Assembly: GCA_037447655.1 (NCBI GenBank)
Contig: JBBHKE010001006.1
Location: forward strand, 62,001 to 126,000
Source: Zygnema cylindricum
Taxonomy: Eukaryota; Streptophyta; Zygnematophyceae; Zygnematales; Zygnemataceae
Direction of reading: 5' to 3'
DNA length: 64,000 bases
Shown in pieces: positions 54,780-64,000 of the stretch; position 1 is the first letter of the stretch, and each line of letters opens with the position of its first letter. The notes under the pieces are model-generated. The model searched no databases. It saw only the letters and a list, made by a program, of their open reading frames with translations, and was not told the DNA's origin. Made by a program: the position numbers and the translations under genes.

Positions 54780-57167
54780 ACTACTCCTTCCTAGAAAAAG
54801 AAATCACTATGCTATAAAGAATTTCAAGGAAGTCGCTTTCTGTGATAGGTTTCCTCCTCTTCACAATTAATGTCCTCCATATCCATGGTATCCCCAATGG
54901 TGTACCCCATGGTGTCCTCCATCCATCACGTCCTCAAAGATCTACATCCAAAAAATACACTCACAACATCATCAAAATGGTTTTTTCATAAACTCAGTCG
55001 TGTAAAATAAAGTTTCATCATTCTCAAATATTTTTGATTCGAAAATGTACATGGTATTGAAAATTATTTGCAAACAATTCCAACCAAAACGCTTACGTCA
55101 TGCAATTCTAACCTTTACTTTTTATCCTTCACGTTCTTGTTCGAGTGTCTTTCTTTCCCCCGAGTATTTTCCACCGTGTCCATCACGTCCTTCATGAGAT
55201 CCTCCATGGCCTCCTTGATGTCCATAAAGTCCGTGATGTTCTCGAAGCTCTACATAAAAAATACATTCTTCCCTAAAATGTCTCGATGATGTTGATGATA
55301 ACTCAATTAAGTAAAGCTAAAGGTCATCGTAAGAATATAGAATCGCAAAGAGCTTTAACCAAAACGCTTACCACGCCCATCTTCCAACGTTTCACGTTGG
55401 TCTTCGAGGCTTTCACGTCCTTCCTCGAGTGTCTGTCTTCTTCTCGAGTAATCTCCACCGTATTTGTGATATCCTTCATAGTTTTCTCCGTGACGTCCAT
55501 GTTGTCCACCATGTCCATGATGTCTTTGAAGCTCTGCATCGTAAAAATTGACTTGCAACGTCTGAGTGGTGTTTTATCTAAACTCACTTCATCCTTCACT
55601 TATATTATTCTATTCAAAAATAGACGACTTATGATATATTTGTTGCGAAGGACTCAAATAAAAACGCTTACCTTGCCCATCTTCTAACGTTTCACGTTCA
55701 TCCTCAAGACTTTCACGTCCTTCTTCGAGTGTTTTTCTGTCAAACGAGAAATTTCCACCTTCTCCATGATATTCTAATTGAGTAATACAAGTTATAAAAA
55801 AAATAATGCAAACGACTCTAACAAAAAAGCTTACCTTGACAATCTTCTAACATTTCATGTCGCTCACGTCCTTCCTCGAGTGTTTGTCTTTCTCTCGAGT
55901 AATCTCCACCGTATTTTTTATATCCTTCATACTTTCCTTCATGACGTCCATGTTGTCTATGATGTCCATGATGTCCTCAAAGCTTTGCATCGTAAAAAGT
56001 TACATGCAACGTTTTAGTGTTGTTTTTACTAAACTCACTTCATCCTTCACTTATATTTTTCTATTCGGAAATAAACAACTTATGATATATTTGTTGCGAA
56101 GGACTCCAACGAAAAAGCTTACCTCGCCCATCTTCTAACGTTTCACGTTGGTCTTCGAGACTTTCACGTTTTTCCTCAAGAGTCTGTCTTTCTCTCAAGT
56201 AATCTCCACCGTATTTTTTATATCCTTCATACTTTCCTTCATGACGTCCATGTTGTCTATGATGTCCATGATGTCCTCGAAGCTCTACATCGTAAAAAGT
56301 TACCTGCAATGTTTTAGTGTTATTTTTACTAAACTCACTTCATCCTTCACTTATATTTTTCTATTCGGAAATAAACAACTTATGATATATTTGTTGCGAA
56401 GGACTCCAACGAAAAAGCTTACCTCGCCTATCTTCTAGCGTTTCACGTTGGTCTTCAAGACTTTCGTGTCCTTGCTCGAGTGTTTTTCTTTCACTAGAGG
56501 AATGTCCACCAAACCCATGATGTCCTTCGCCATGGCTTTCACGAATTCCATGATGCCCTCCACTTTCTGCATCAGAACCAACAAAGAAGCGTTTAAACAA
56601 CTGAAACCAATATTGCTTTCAATCGTAACAATTTTACATCCTTTTGACAAAGTACGACAAGAGCATTGTGGCCGCGAGGCTTGTGCGGCATGGTGGTCTT
56701 CAAGGCTGGACAACAACCACCGATTTACTTACTAGGCATAGCTTTTACTCGCAAACAACCACCTAACCATCATACTTTCAGCTATAACATTGGAATTAAC
56801 CTGAACTTGCCACTTTTGCAACTAGACTCAAATTTTGTCTGACAATGTATTCCGCTCTCATTCTCTCAATATCTTTCAATAGCCTTCTCATAATATAAAC
56901 ATGTAAGCCCAAAAGCTTTGAGATTTCAAAACACTTTATCTCGAAAAAAGATGAATTTTGGAAGGGAATCAATATGGCCCATTGCTCTTACTCTATCCTT
57001 TTTATGTCCTCCATAGTTATTGAGATTAAAAATCAGTATGAGACCCACCTCGTCCCTCTTCGGGAATCTTCCGACCACTCACAAGCGAGCCCTCGACTCG
57101 ACAAGAAAACTAGCAACAGTACTCCACAGAAGATGAGAGAAACTCGAGAAAACAAAATGGAAACCAT
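54780..57167 (-). pseudogene. Gly/His-rich modular gene, copy 2 (best copy)
   Basis: Minus-sense exons: signal peptide exon (57083-57167; MVSILFSRVSLIFCGVLLLV and FLSSRGLA, donor GTGAGT, phase 1), E1 (56423-56566, 144 nt), E2 (56123-56284, 162), E3 (55835-55984, 150), E4 (55672-55773, 102), E5 (55372-55533, 162), E6 (55122-55249, ending in TAA), and a downstream exon from 54941. All internal modules are multiples of three with phase-1 ends, so any can be skipped or duplicated. Each encodes a Gly/His/Tyr part (HHGHGGQHGRHGENYEGY) and a charged repeat (LEEGRESLEDQRETLEDG). E3 has lost its acceptor (AG to AA) and starts with TGA. Joining the signal exon directly to E1 gives a stop, so an exon is missing from my model. 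Probably a secreted repeat protein; function unknown; activity uncertain. Confidence 0.6.
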
Positions 57168-59690
57168 TTTGTCGATGTACTCGAAGGTCACGTCATAGGT
57201 TTTCACTATTGGATGTCCGAGTCTCATGAGTTACCACACACACAAAAAGGAAAGACAAATGGAAACATATTTATATGACAAGCGCTAAAGTGAGCGCTCT
57301 GTTCCACTCCATTTGTCTGGGCGACGGAGTCCGTCAAAGTTTCGCAATCGGCCGTTCAACGGCGAGATCGCCGCCGAGTTTTAAAATATCGGCGGTGATG
57401 TCGCTCTGCGGAAACTGATGTTCTGTATGGCTGTGTACGGCAGTTTAGTGCGTTTGGAAAACTCCTCTCTGCGATGGCGTGAGAACGCACTGCATACGGA
57501 AGCCACTTCTCCGTGGGTTTGCATGCGCTTAACTTCCAAAGACCGTACTGTAGTGTACAGGAGGGATTCGTTTTGTAATGTACGACATAAAATCTAGCCA
57601 TAATCTTTGATTTTGTGGAAATCTTTTTTTTTCAATAGGATCGGTGTTTGTGAATGGTAACAGAGTAGTTAGAATCGAGCAGAAAGCCTAACTATAATAG
57701 TTAGTATCAGTCATCGTATCATTTTACACTGGTTAGCAATTAGCTACAAGTGTCACAACTTTTGGTCGGCCAATGAAACAATACTTTGCAATGTAAGACC
57801 CTTTTTTTTTTTTTTTTTTTTTTCGGTTGGGCCTCTGCCCAAGCATTCGATCTTTGGGAAGTCCTTAGAGTCTTAACACTTTGTATTTATCGAGGCGTGG
57901 GTTTATTGATATCTGTTGTTGCCCCGCGCTAATCATGAACTGGGAATTTGCTTCATAGTTCGAAAGTAGGCGTTGTTATGGTAGGCCTTTGGTCGGCGCC
58001 TTTAGTGTAAGTTGTGTTATGGGCAATTCATGTAATCTTCTTAGATCGCTACTTTGATTAGCGACCCTCCGATCGTCCGAATGTGACGGTGTAAATTAGT
58101 ATTTTTGGTCCAAATGTTTTAATTGGTCCAATTTTTGGTCCGAATGTTTTAATTGGTCCGAATAGGTCCGAATACAATATGGGTCTTAAGGTCGTATTGT
58201 ATGTTTTGCATACAATAGGCATATTGTATGGGCCTACTTTCACCTACTTTTGAACTATAATTTGCTTTGTCCGGCTTAAAGATTATGTTTTTACCCTTCG
58301 ATTGTCCGTAGCGTTTATTTGGTTTAACCGTGTTGTACGCGTTTGTTGTACATAAGGTTATATGTGTCGTTCGTTTTGTGCATTGTATGTATATTATGTT
58401 CGTTTCGCGTAAGTTAAGTTTGTCGTACACGACTGCCAGTTTGGTTTCTAGTAGTTTCATTTTGTTTTGTACCACATTTACGTCTAAGTACATTTAGACA
58501 CTTCTAGCGTTAGTGTTCTAGATTGTTTCCACGACTTAGTTTAATAGCCATCGTGTGAGTTAGAAATAATTATTAGGAATCAATCAAGAGTCAATTAACG
58601 AGGAATAAATTAAGAGAAGTGTAATGTTTAAGAATTGAGTTAATATGAGTTTATTTTATTGAGTATTCAATTTCTCTCTATCTTGGATTATGAGCTTTCA
58701 ATGTGTTATAATGTTTGATTTGATTTTAGTTTCGCTTCCGCATTGAGACATTTAAGTATTTGTGAGCGCATTCTGATTGACTCTTATTTCTATCATTCCT
58801 TCGTTGTGTCTTAATATTAAATATGTCTTTTTGGTTAAATTTGTTGGTTGAATGTACAATTTGTAACTCACTGTGCTAAACCCTTATGATCGCCAAATAA
58901 ATTGCAAGAAATTTATCTATATTAAACTGCAATAAATTTATTATCAATGAAGTCACAGTAAATTTATTGTCAACGAAATCACAGTAAATTTAGGGACGAC
59001 AAAACCACAGTAATGTTCTTGACAAAATTACAAGAATTTAATCCATATCGAAACCGCGGTAAAATTATCCGTATAGAAATCGTAGTAAATTGTCGACGAC
59101 GAAGTCGCAGGAAATTTATGGTTGACAAAATTACACTAAATTTATCGAGAACGGAATAGTAGAAATAGATTTAATGAGGACGAATTCACAATATTCTATT
59201 GTTGACGAAATCGTAGTAAGTTTATTGTCGACGAAGTCCCAAGAAATTTATGAACATATGAATTGAAGTAATTTTATGAACAGTCAAATCGCGGGAGATA
59301 TTCCACTGAAGAGCTTCGCTTAACTAAATTTATTTTGTTTGGGAGGAGGAGGAAGAGAGGGGAGGGAGAGGAGAGGGAGGAAAGCCTTTGAACAATTTTG
59401 GGGTCTAAATCATCCAACTAACACTCTAAGTAGTGCACCCCGAATAGGCAACTTTAACCCTAGCCAAAAAGTAGTTGGGGAGGGAAAGGGGAGAGGGGGA
59501 GGAATTGGGAAGGGATAGAGAGAGGAAGAGGGAAAGGGATATTGTAATGAGTCATCTTGATGAGAGACAAGATATGTACTCCAATGGCCCTTACAATTCA
59601 TGAGGCATTTGCGTTGGAAAGGGAGGGGAAAAAGGGTGGTTTTTCCTTGCACGATGGGGAGAAGGAAACGAGAGAGAGAGAGAGACTAGA
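57168..59690. other. Upstream part of the duplicated segment (copy 2)
   Basis: Counterpart of 48491-50892, about 150 bp longer. Contains a T27 run near 57803, the conserved CCAAT/TATTTATCGAGG block (57760-57900), a GGTCCGAAT-rich block (58100-58200) and the ~30-bp minisatellite at 58890-59300. No conserved ORF. Confidence 0.55.
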
Positions 59691-61212
59691 AGTGAGGTAA
59701 GGGAGAGAGGAGGGGAAAAAGAGAGGAAAGGAGAAGGATTTTGTTCCTTTTTGCAAGCAATTCTGGCGGCGTCTTGGTGCTTGAAGATGAGGGGTGAGGG
59801 GAAGCCCGGGGTCCCAACAGATGGGCAAGATGGGAGGGAGGGAAGGAGAGAAGGAGGGAGGGAGGAAGGGCAAGCGAGGGGGGGGAGCATTCTATTAAGG
59901 AGGTGGGGATAATTGTGCTTCCCTCCACCTACCCAAAACCCTACCCCGCCCCGTGCTCTCTCTCCCCTCTCTTTGTGCTCCCCTCCTCGCTTATATATAC
60001 ACATGTAGAGGTAGAGAGAGAAAGGCGATTTTGAGACATACAATGTGACACACATATACACATAACACGTGACGATAAAGTCGATAAAACATTTTCTTAA
60101 GAGAGATAAAATGGAAAAAAATAGTTTGTAATGTGCGATAAAGCTGAAAAAGAAAATGATTCTTGTGTACACTTTTTATGTATGAGAAAACCAAAAAACA
60201 ACAAGTCTCAAATGTATGATAAAGTCAAAAGAGAAAATATTTGAAGTCAGATAAAATCAAAAATATCATTGTCGCCAAAAGCTTGAATTCGCCCATAAAA
60301 ACATGCTTGTCTCGTTTTATGCAATCCTGCAGATGGTCGGATGACCACCCAAATAAAATTATCCCATTGGTTCCTCGGGTGCCCCTTTTCAAAAACGACT
60401 TTAAGAGACGATCATGTTGTGTGACATGACGGTGCACGCTTGTACTTGAGCTTGTGGCCCAGTGAGCCATGGCCCCTACATGGCCCATGGCTTGTGTGGG
60501 GTGTGAGGGCATGGGCGCATGGCCATGCATGCACCACGAGGGATAATTTGGTGACAGCCGCAACGCTTGCAAGGCGTCATGCAAGGCCGTAAGCGCCATA
60601 CATCGCTAAGGGGGCGACGACAACACTAATGGCCGATGGCGAGGCCCGACCCACCTTGAAGGGTCAAAGCTTTGCAAATAGGAATGGGGGCTCTGAATTA
60701 GGAAATAATAAAAAGTGGTTCAAATTAGGAAACCTCTACCTCCAATGTAAGCATAACCTTTTCTCAAGTTCGAGAAGTTGATCCCTAAATGCTCTGGCTC
60801 TTAGATACACTTGGTATACTGGTATGTTTAACTTTGAACTCTTTTATGTCTATATGTGTTATTAGTTCTTTTTTAGCATCTTTGGTGTTGATGATTACCA
60901 AGAGTTAGTTTAAGAGCAAGCTTAGCGATAGCTGCCCAACTACCTTTTTCTTGAAATTCACTAATACACAATGTGTCCCAATTAATGAGTCAGAGCCCTT
61001 AAACTTATCTTGCTCGGCCTTGAGGCTCATAACTTATGAATTTCAGCTACTCATGCAAACAATATGACGGCCTCAAAAGTGACATTAAGTGGGTGTGTGT
61101 ATTGTCATCGATGAAAGAAAGGGTCACAAAAGATAATTGATAAATGGCATTAGTACTATCACAAGTGCAAAAAAAGGCCGGTCTCGATATCACCAAGAAG
61201 TTATTAGACCTA
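59691..61212. other. Intergenic DNA, GA-rich then mixed
   Basis: 59690-59900 is GA-rich; a minus-strand frame across it is compositional. 60280-60660 is GC-richer with CATGGCC palindromes and GCATGGGCGCATGGCCATGC; I cannot place it in a family. Confidence 0.4.
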
Positions 61213-61487
61213 AAATTACAAGAATTTAATCCATATCGAAACCGCGGTAAAATTATCCGTATAGAAATCGTAGTAAATTGTCGACGACGAAGTCGCAGGA
61301 AATTTATGGTTGACAAAATTACACTAAATTTATCGAGAACGGAATAGTAGAAATAGATTTAATGAGGACGAATTCACAATATTCTATTGTTGACGAAATC
61401 GCAGTAAGTTTATTGTCGACGAAGTCACAAGAAATTTATGAACAGAAAAATTGAAGTAATTTTATGAAAAATCAAATCGCGGGAGAT
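61213..61487. repeat. Third copy of the minisatellite block
   Basis: Nearly identical to 59026-59300, far closer than either is to 50220-50500, so it was copied recently from the 59 kb array. Confidence 0.8.
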
Positions 61488-62374
61488 TTTTTGTTGTTCT
61501 ACAACCACCGTTGCAGGAGGAGAACCACCAGTAGTAGTGGAAGTAGACATTAAAACAGCTGAAACTATCAAAATACCTACTCAACAGCCAACTCTGAGAT
61601 GACACAAAATATTAATTCTAAGGCCAATATGCCTCAAAGTTGTCACAATGATACACAACATAGTAAACTGACAATTCCTAAAATTGCAGCCAAAATGACC
61701 CATTAAACCATAAGATATGATGTCTCGAAGTTTCCCAAAAACTGCCCTTAGAAAATCATATTCCCAAAACTGGATAATTCAAAATTGCCTTAAGTCCTAA
61801 ACTATATACTCACAGTGAGTATCTACTAGTCACACTAATTCGGGTGGTTGTACCACAATACTATCCTGACTTACGACAAACTAAACAACTTGCACGTCAC
61901 TGAACCGAGCGATTTTCGGCCTTCGGAGGCCGTGTGGAGGTGTGCAGGTCTCCGGTGAAGCGGCCACGTCACCCCCCCTCCAATTTTGGGTTACGACGCC
62001 TCGCTGCGCGCGGACGTTTTCACAACCCAAAATTGACGGACGTCAAACACTAAACACGAAAATTTTAACGTGCCCTTTTTTTGTTTTTTTTCGACATTCG
62101 CGCTCGGTTGTGCTTTTGGACCGTGCAACCGACACGCCTTTAACTGAACGTCAACACGTATTATTTTTCTCTTCCCCCCCCCCCCCAACGGTCGTCTTTC
62201 AACCTAAAAAAAGATTATACTATTTTTTTTCCGCTTTTACCCTTTTTTCGTGTCATTATCATCGTGATTTTGAGGAAGTTATTCCCCTTTTCACCCTTTT
62301 TGCTTCTCTCTCTCTCTCTCTCAACATTTGGTGTTGTTTGGCTTATATGTTATAGTTATTATCTAGTGTGCTAC
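61488..62374. other. Intergenic DNA
   Basis: A short minus-strand start (MSTSTTTGGSPPATVVVEQQ, 61490-61551) resembles the beginning of a copia Gag but nothing follows. A C12-14 run lies near 62173. The rest may be the promoter and leader of the gene at 62375. Confidence 0.35.
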
Positions 62375-62695
62375 ATGGAAACCCTCGTGAGTAAGGCCCA
62401 AAGACGTAGGGTTGGATTAAAACATGCTGCACATCTAGCTGGCGAAGAAACAAATAAACCTAGTGGAAACGTTAGTAATTCTGTCCGTAGGAGGAGAAAT
62501 GGACGTGAAGGAGTTGTGTCAGGATTTGATGGTGGCGAAACGGACGACGAGGACGATAGCAGACGTACTAAGAGGAGAAGGGTGGAACCACCTGCCGATT
62601 TTATTCCGAAGACAAAAGAAGCCAGAAAAGAGGCAGTTTGTCAAACGGAGACAGCTTCAAAAGAAACCCACATACAATATACCCGACGCATGTGA
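62375..62695 (+). CDS. Unknown basic protein, probable first exon
   Basis: METLVSK opens a 107-codon frame that is Arg/Lys-rich with an acidic patch (GGETDDEDD) and a bipartite-looking nuclear signal (RRTKRRRVEPP). It closes at TGA 62693. A longer in-frame start at 62264 adds a hydrophobic stretch, but that part is CT-rich leader-like DNA and is less likely. Composition suggests a nuclear protein. Exons at 63079 and 63466 may belong to the same gene, although a donor that would join them is not clear. Family not recognised. Confidence 0.4.
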   Translation: METLVSKAQRRRVGLKHAAHLAGEETNKPSGNVSNSVRRRRNGREGVVSGFDGGETDDEDDSRRTKRRRVEPPADFIPKTKEARKEAVCQTETASKETHIQYTRRM

Positions 62696-62699
62696 CAGT

Positions 62700-62930
62700 G
62701 GAAGGTGCCTCCCCCTCCCCCTCCCCCTCCCACTCCCCTTCTTCCCCTCCCACTCCCTCCCTCATCCCTCTCCCTCTTCCTCTCTCTCTCTCTCCCTCCC
62801 CCCCTCATCCCCCTCTCTTTCTCCCTCCCCCTCTCTCTTTTTCCAAATTTATATTTTATTTTAGTGGGTTTGAATAATTTCGAACAATCCCCCCCCTCGT
62901 CCCCCTCCCTTTCCCCCTCCCTCTCTCTCT
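62700..62930. repeat. CT-rich low-complexity tract
   Basis: CCCTCCC and CTCTCT words dominate, interrupted by an AT-rich stretch at 62840-62885. The Pro/Ser/Leu frames across it are compositional. Confidence 0.75.
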
Positions 62931-63078
62931 TTCGCTATCAATATAATTGATTTTAGGGGGCTTAAATAATTTTGAACAATCATTTAACTCATGAACGGTA
63001 GTGGTTGATATTTTTATGTCTTGATTTTTTGAAGTCTTGTTTCATTTGTTTTAAGAGGTTAGGGGTTTTTTTTTGGTA

Positions 63079-63900
63079 ATGTGTGTTATTGTACAAAACT
63101 GGTGGGCTGAGCAAGAAAAGATACAACTTGATAAAGGGAATGCTTTTCCTCCTGACTACCTTCGAAAAATGGGAGGGAGGGTTGTGGGAGCCCATGGGCC
63201 TCACATGGATGAGCCCTACTTGGTAATTACATAGAAGTCGGTAGATGATTTTTACGTGTCCCATCGAAAACAGGTACGGTAGGCATTCCTGTTTTTTCAA
63301 TCGACAAAACAAGGTTATGAATTTAAAACATTTAGAGAATGAAAAGGTGTGGCGGGAGTGGTATAGAGAGAGGAAAGCAACACAAGTTTTAGTTTTGAGC
63401 ACGAAAAAAATTTGACATTGAAGGATTTATGGTTCCATTTTTTTATTTTTTTTTGTCTTTTGCAGACACAAGGTTTTTTACAAGCCATGATGAAAGCATT
63501 AAAGTTCTTCCATAAAACACAATGTGATATCATAGGGATTACACATGAAGACGTCGGAAATGGACCTCATACATCAAATATTATGAAAAGAATGATATGC
63601 CAAACCGGTGTGAGGTGCAAAAAAGAATATTTGGATTGACAATCGGGGGCTGTTAGCCATGGTTACAACGGCAAGCAGCAGAAGCAAATGAGTAGGAAAT
63701 GGCTTGATGCATGTATGACGATGGATTTTGTGCATGAGAACATGTTGGCTCGTGGTATTACTTTGTTAACCCATTTTGCAGCATGGAGAGGGAATAGTGC
63801 CCGTGCAGAAAACTTATGCGATTTGTTTAACATGAAAGTCGATAGTGTGGGTCCCTCGTCTTGCCACATGCTAGGATTTCTTGACATAAATACAATTTTG
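63079..63900 (+). CDS. Unknown gene, two in-frame exons, runs on rightwards
   Basis: Exon A (63079-63222, 48 codons from ATG) reads NWWAEQEKIQLDKGNAFPPD and DEPYL, ending in a GTAATT donor. After a 243-bp intron with a T-rich tract and TTTTGCAG, exon B (from 63466) continues in phase: TQGFLQAMMKALKFFHK, then CDIIGITHEDVGNGPHTSNI. A TGA at 63637 interrupts, but the same frame carries on with well-formed protein to about 63900 (KWLDACMTMDFVHENMLARG, THFAAWRGNSARAENLCDLF). So it is either a gene with a recent nonsense change or one needing another splice. Coding-like codon use continues across both exons. I do not recognise the family; a transposon-derived protein is possible. Confidence 0.45.
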
Positions 63901-64000
63901 TTCTCTTTGCCTTGTATAAAACGGCTTAGTCAACGACATTTTTTTGTGCTTATAACAACTAGCTGTACATTGTTTTTTGTAATCCAGAATGGCCATAAAG

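Noticed and set aside
55068-56735. Plus-strand ORFs rich in Ser/Phe/Leu repeated three to four times
   Set aside because: They are antisense to the modular exons and run through introns; the minus-strand exons have proper splice borders.
59591-60172. Minus-strand ORF of 193 codons
   Set aside because: Most of it crosses GA-rich repeats; the remainder has no recognisable motif.

Overview
This 64 kb window looks like nuclear DNA of a streptophyte: a charophyte-type green alga or a non-seed plant. The evidence is plant-type Ty1/copia and Ty3/gypsy retrotransposons, hAT transposons, a decayed trihelix (SANT/Myb-like) gene, a leucine-rich-repeat N-terminal exon of plant receptor type, primer sites matching plant initiator-Met tRNA, G-box-rich LTRs and spliced exons with GTAAG donors. 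There are no rRNA genes, convincing tRNA genes or CRISPR arrays. Species assignment is inference; Chara-like is my best guess. Most of the window is transposon-derived.

Layout. 0-1.5 kb: one end of a hAT transposon with a BED-finger transposase. 1.5-6.1 kb: AT-rich intergenic DNA with a TIR element and a hexamer minisatellite. 6.15-7.7 kb: trihelix pseudogene whose 3' part is duplicated at 14.4-15.1 kb. 8.0-14.45 kb: a full-length decayed copia element with 1.04 kb LTRs. 15.9-28.5 kb: a nest of a solo LTR, a truncated plus-strand copia element, a minus-strand copia element abutted by a gypsy element, and two solo LTRs (each with a perfect 5-bp target duplication) plus an LTR fragment inside the gypsy. 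29.06 kb: a small candidate secreted-protein ORF. 29.3-31.3 kb: a non-autonomous hAT element carrying a GCACTGA-rich minisatellite. 31.7-33.55 kb: an inverted repeat with 920-bp arms.

34.5-42.1 kb, minus strand: the most striking object, a Ty3/gypsy-type element encoding Gag, CCHC fingers and protease, then a DNMT3-like cytosine methyltransferase joined (one frame change) to RT, RNase H and integrase, ending in a PHD finger. It has a 3' and a possible central polypurine tract and a leader with a hairpin array. Most enzymatic motifs are intact, so it is much younger than the other elements here.

42-59.7 kb: two copies of a 4 kb segment holding a modular host gene with Gly/His-rich exons of matching phase (46.8-48.5 and 54.8-57.2 kb), a detached inverted 3' fragment at 42.2 kb, plus an LTR fragment, an LRR exon, a small hAT copy, purine-rich DNA and a MITE. 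A 10-base assembly gap lies in a GA repeat at 50.9 kb. 62.4-63.9 kb: exons of an unrecognised plus-strand gene that runs off the window.

Apart from the methyltransferase element, nearly all transposon ORFs carry stops and frameshifts. Host genes are few and broken; the least damaged candidates are the modular exons near 55-57 kb and the unknown gene at the right edge.
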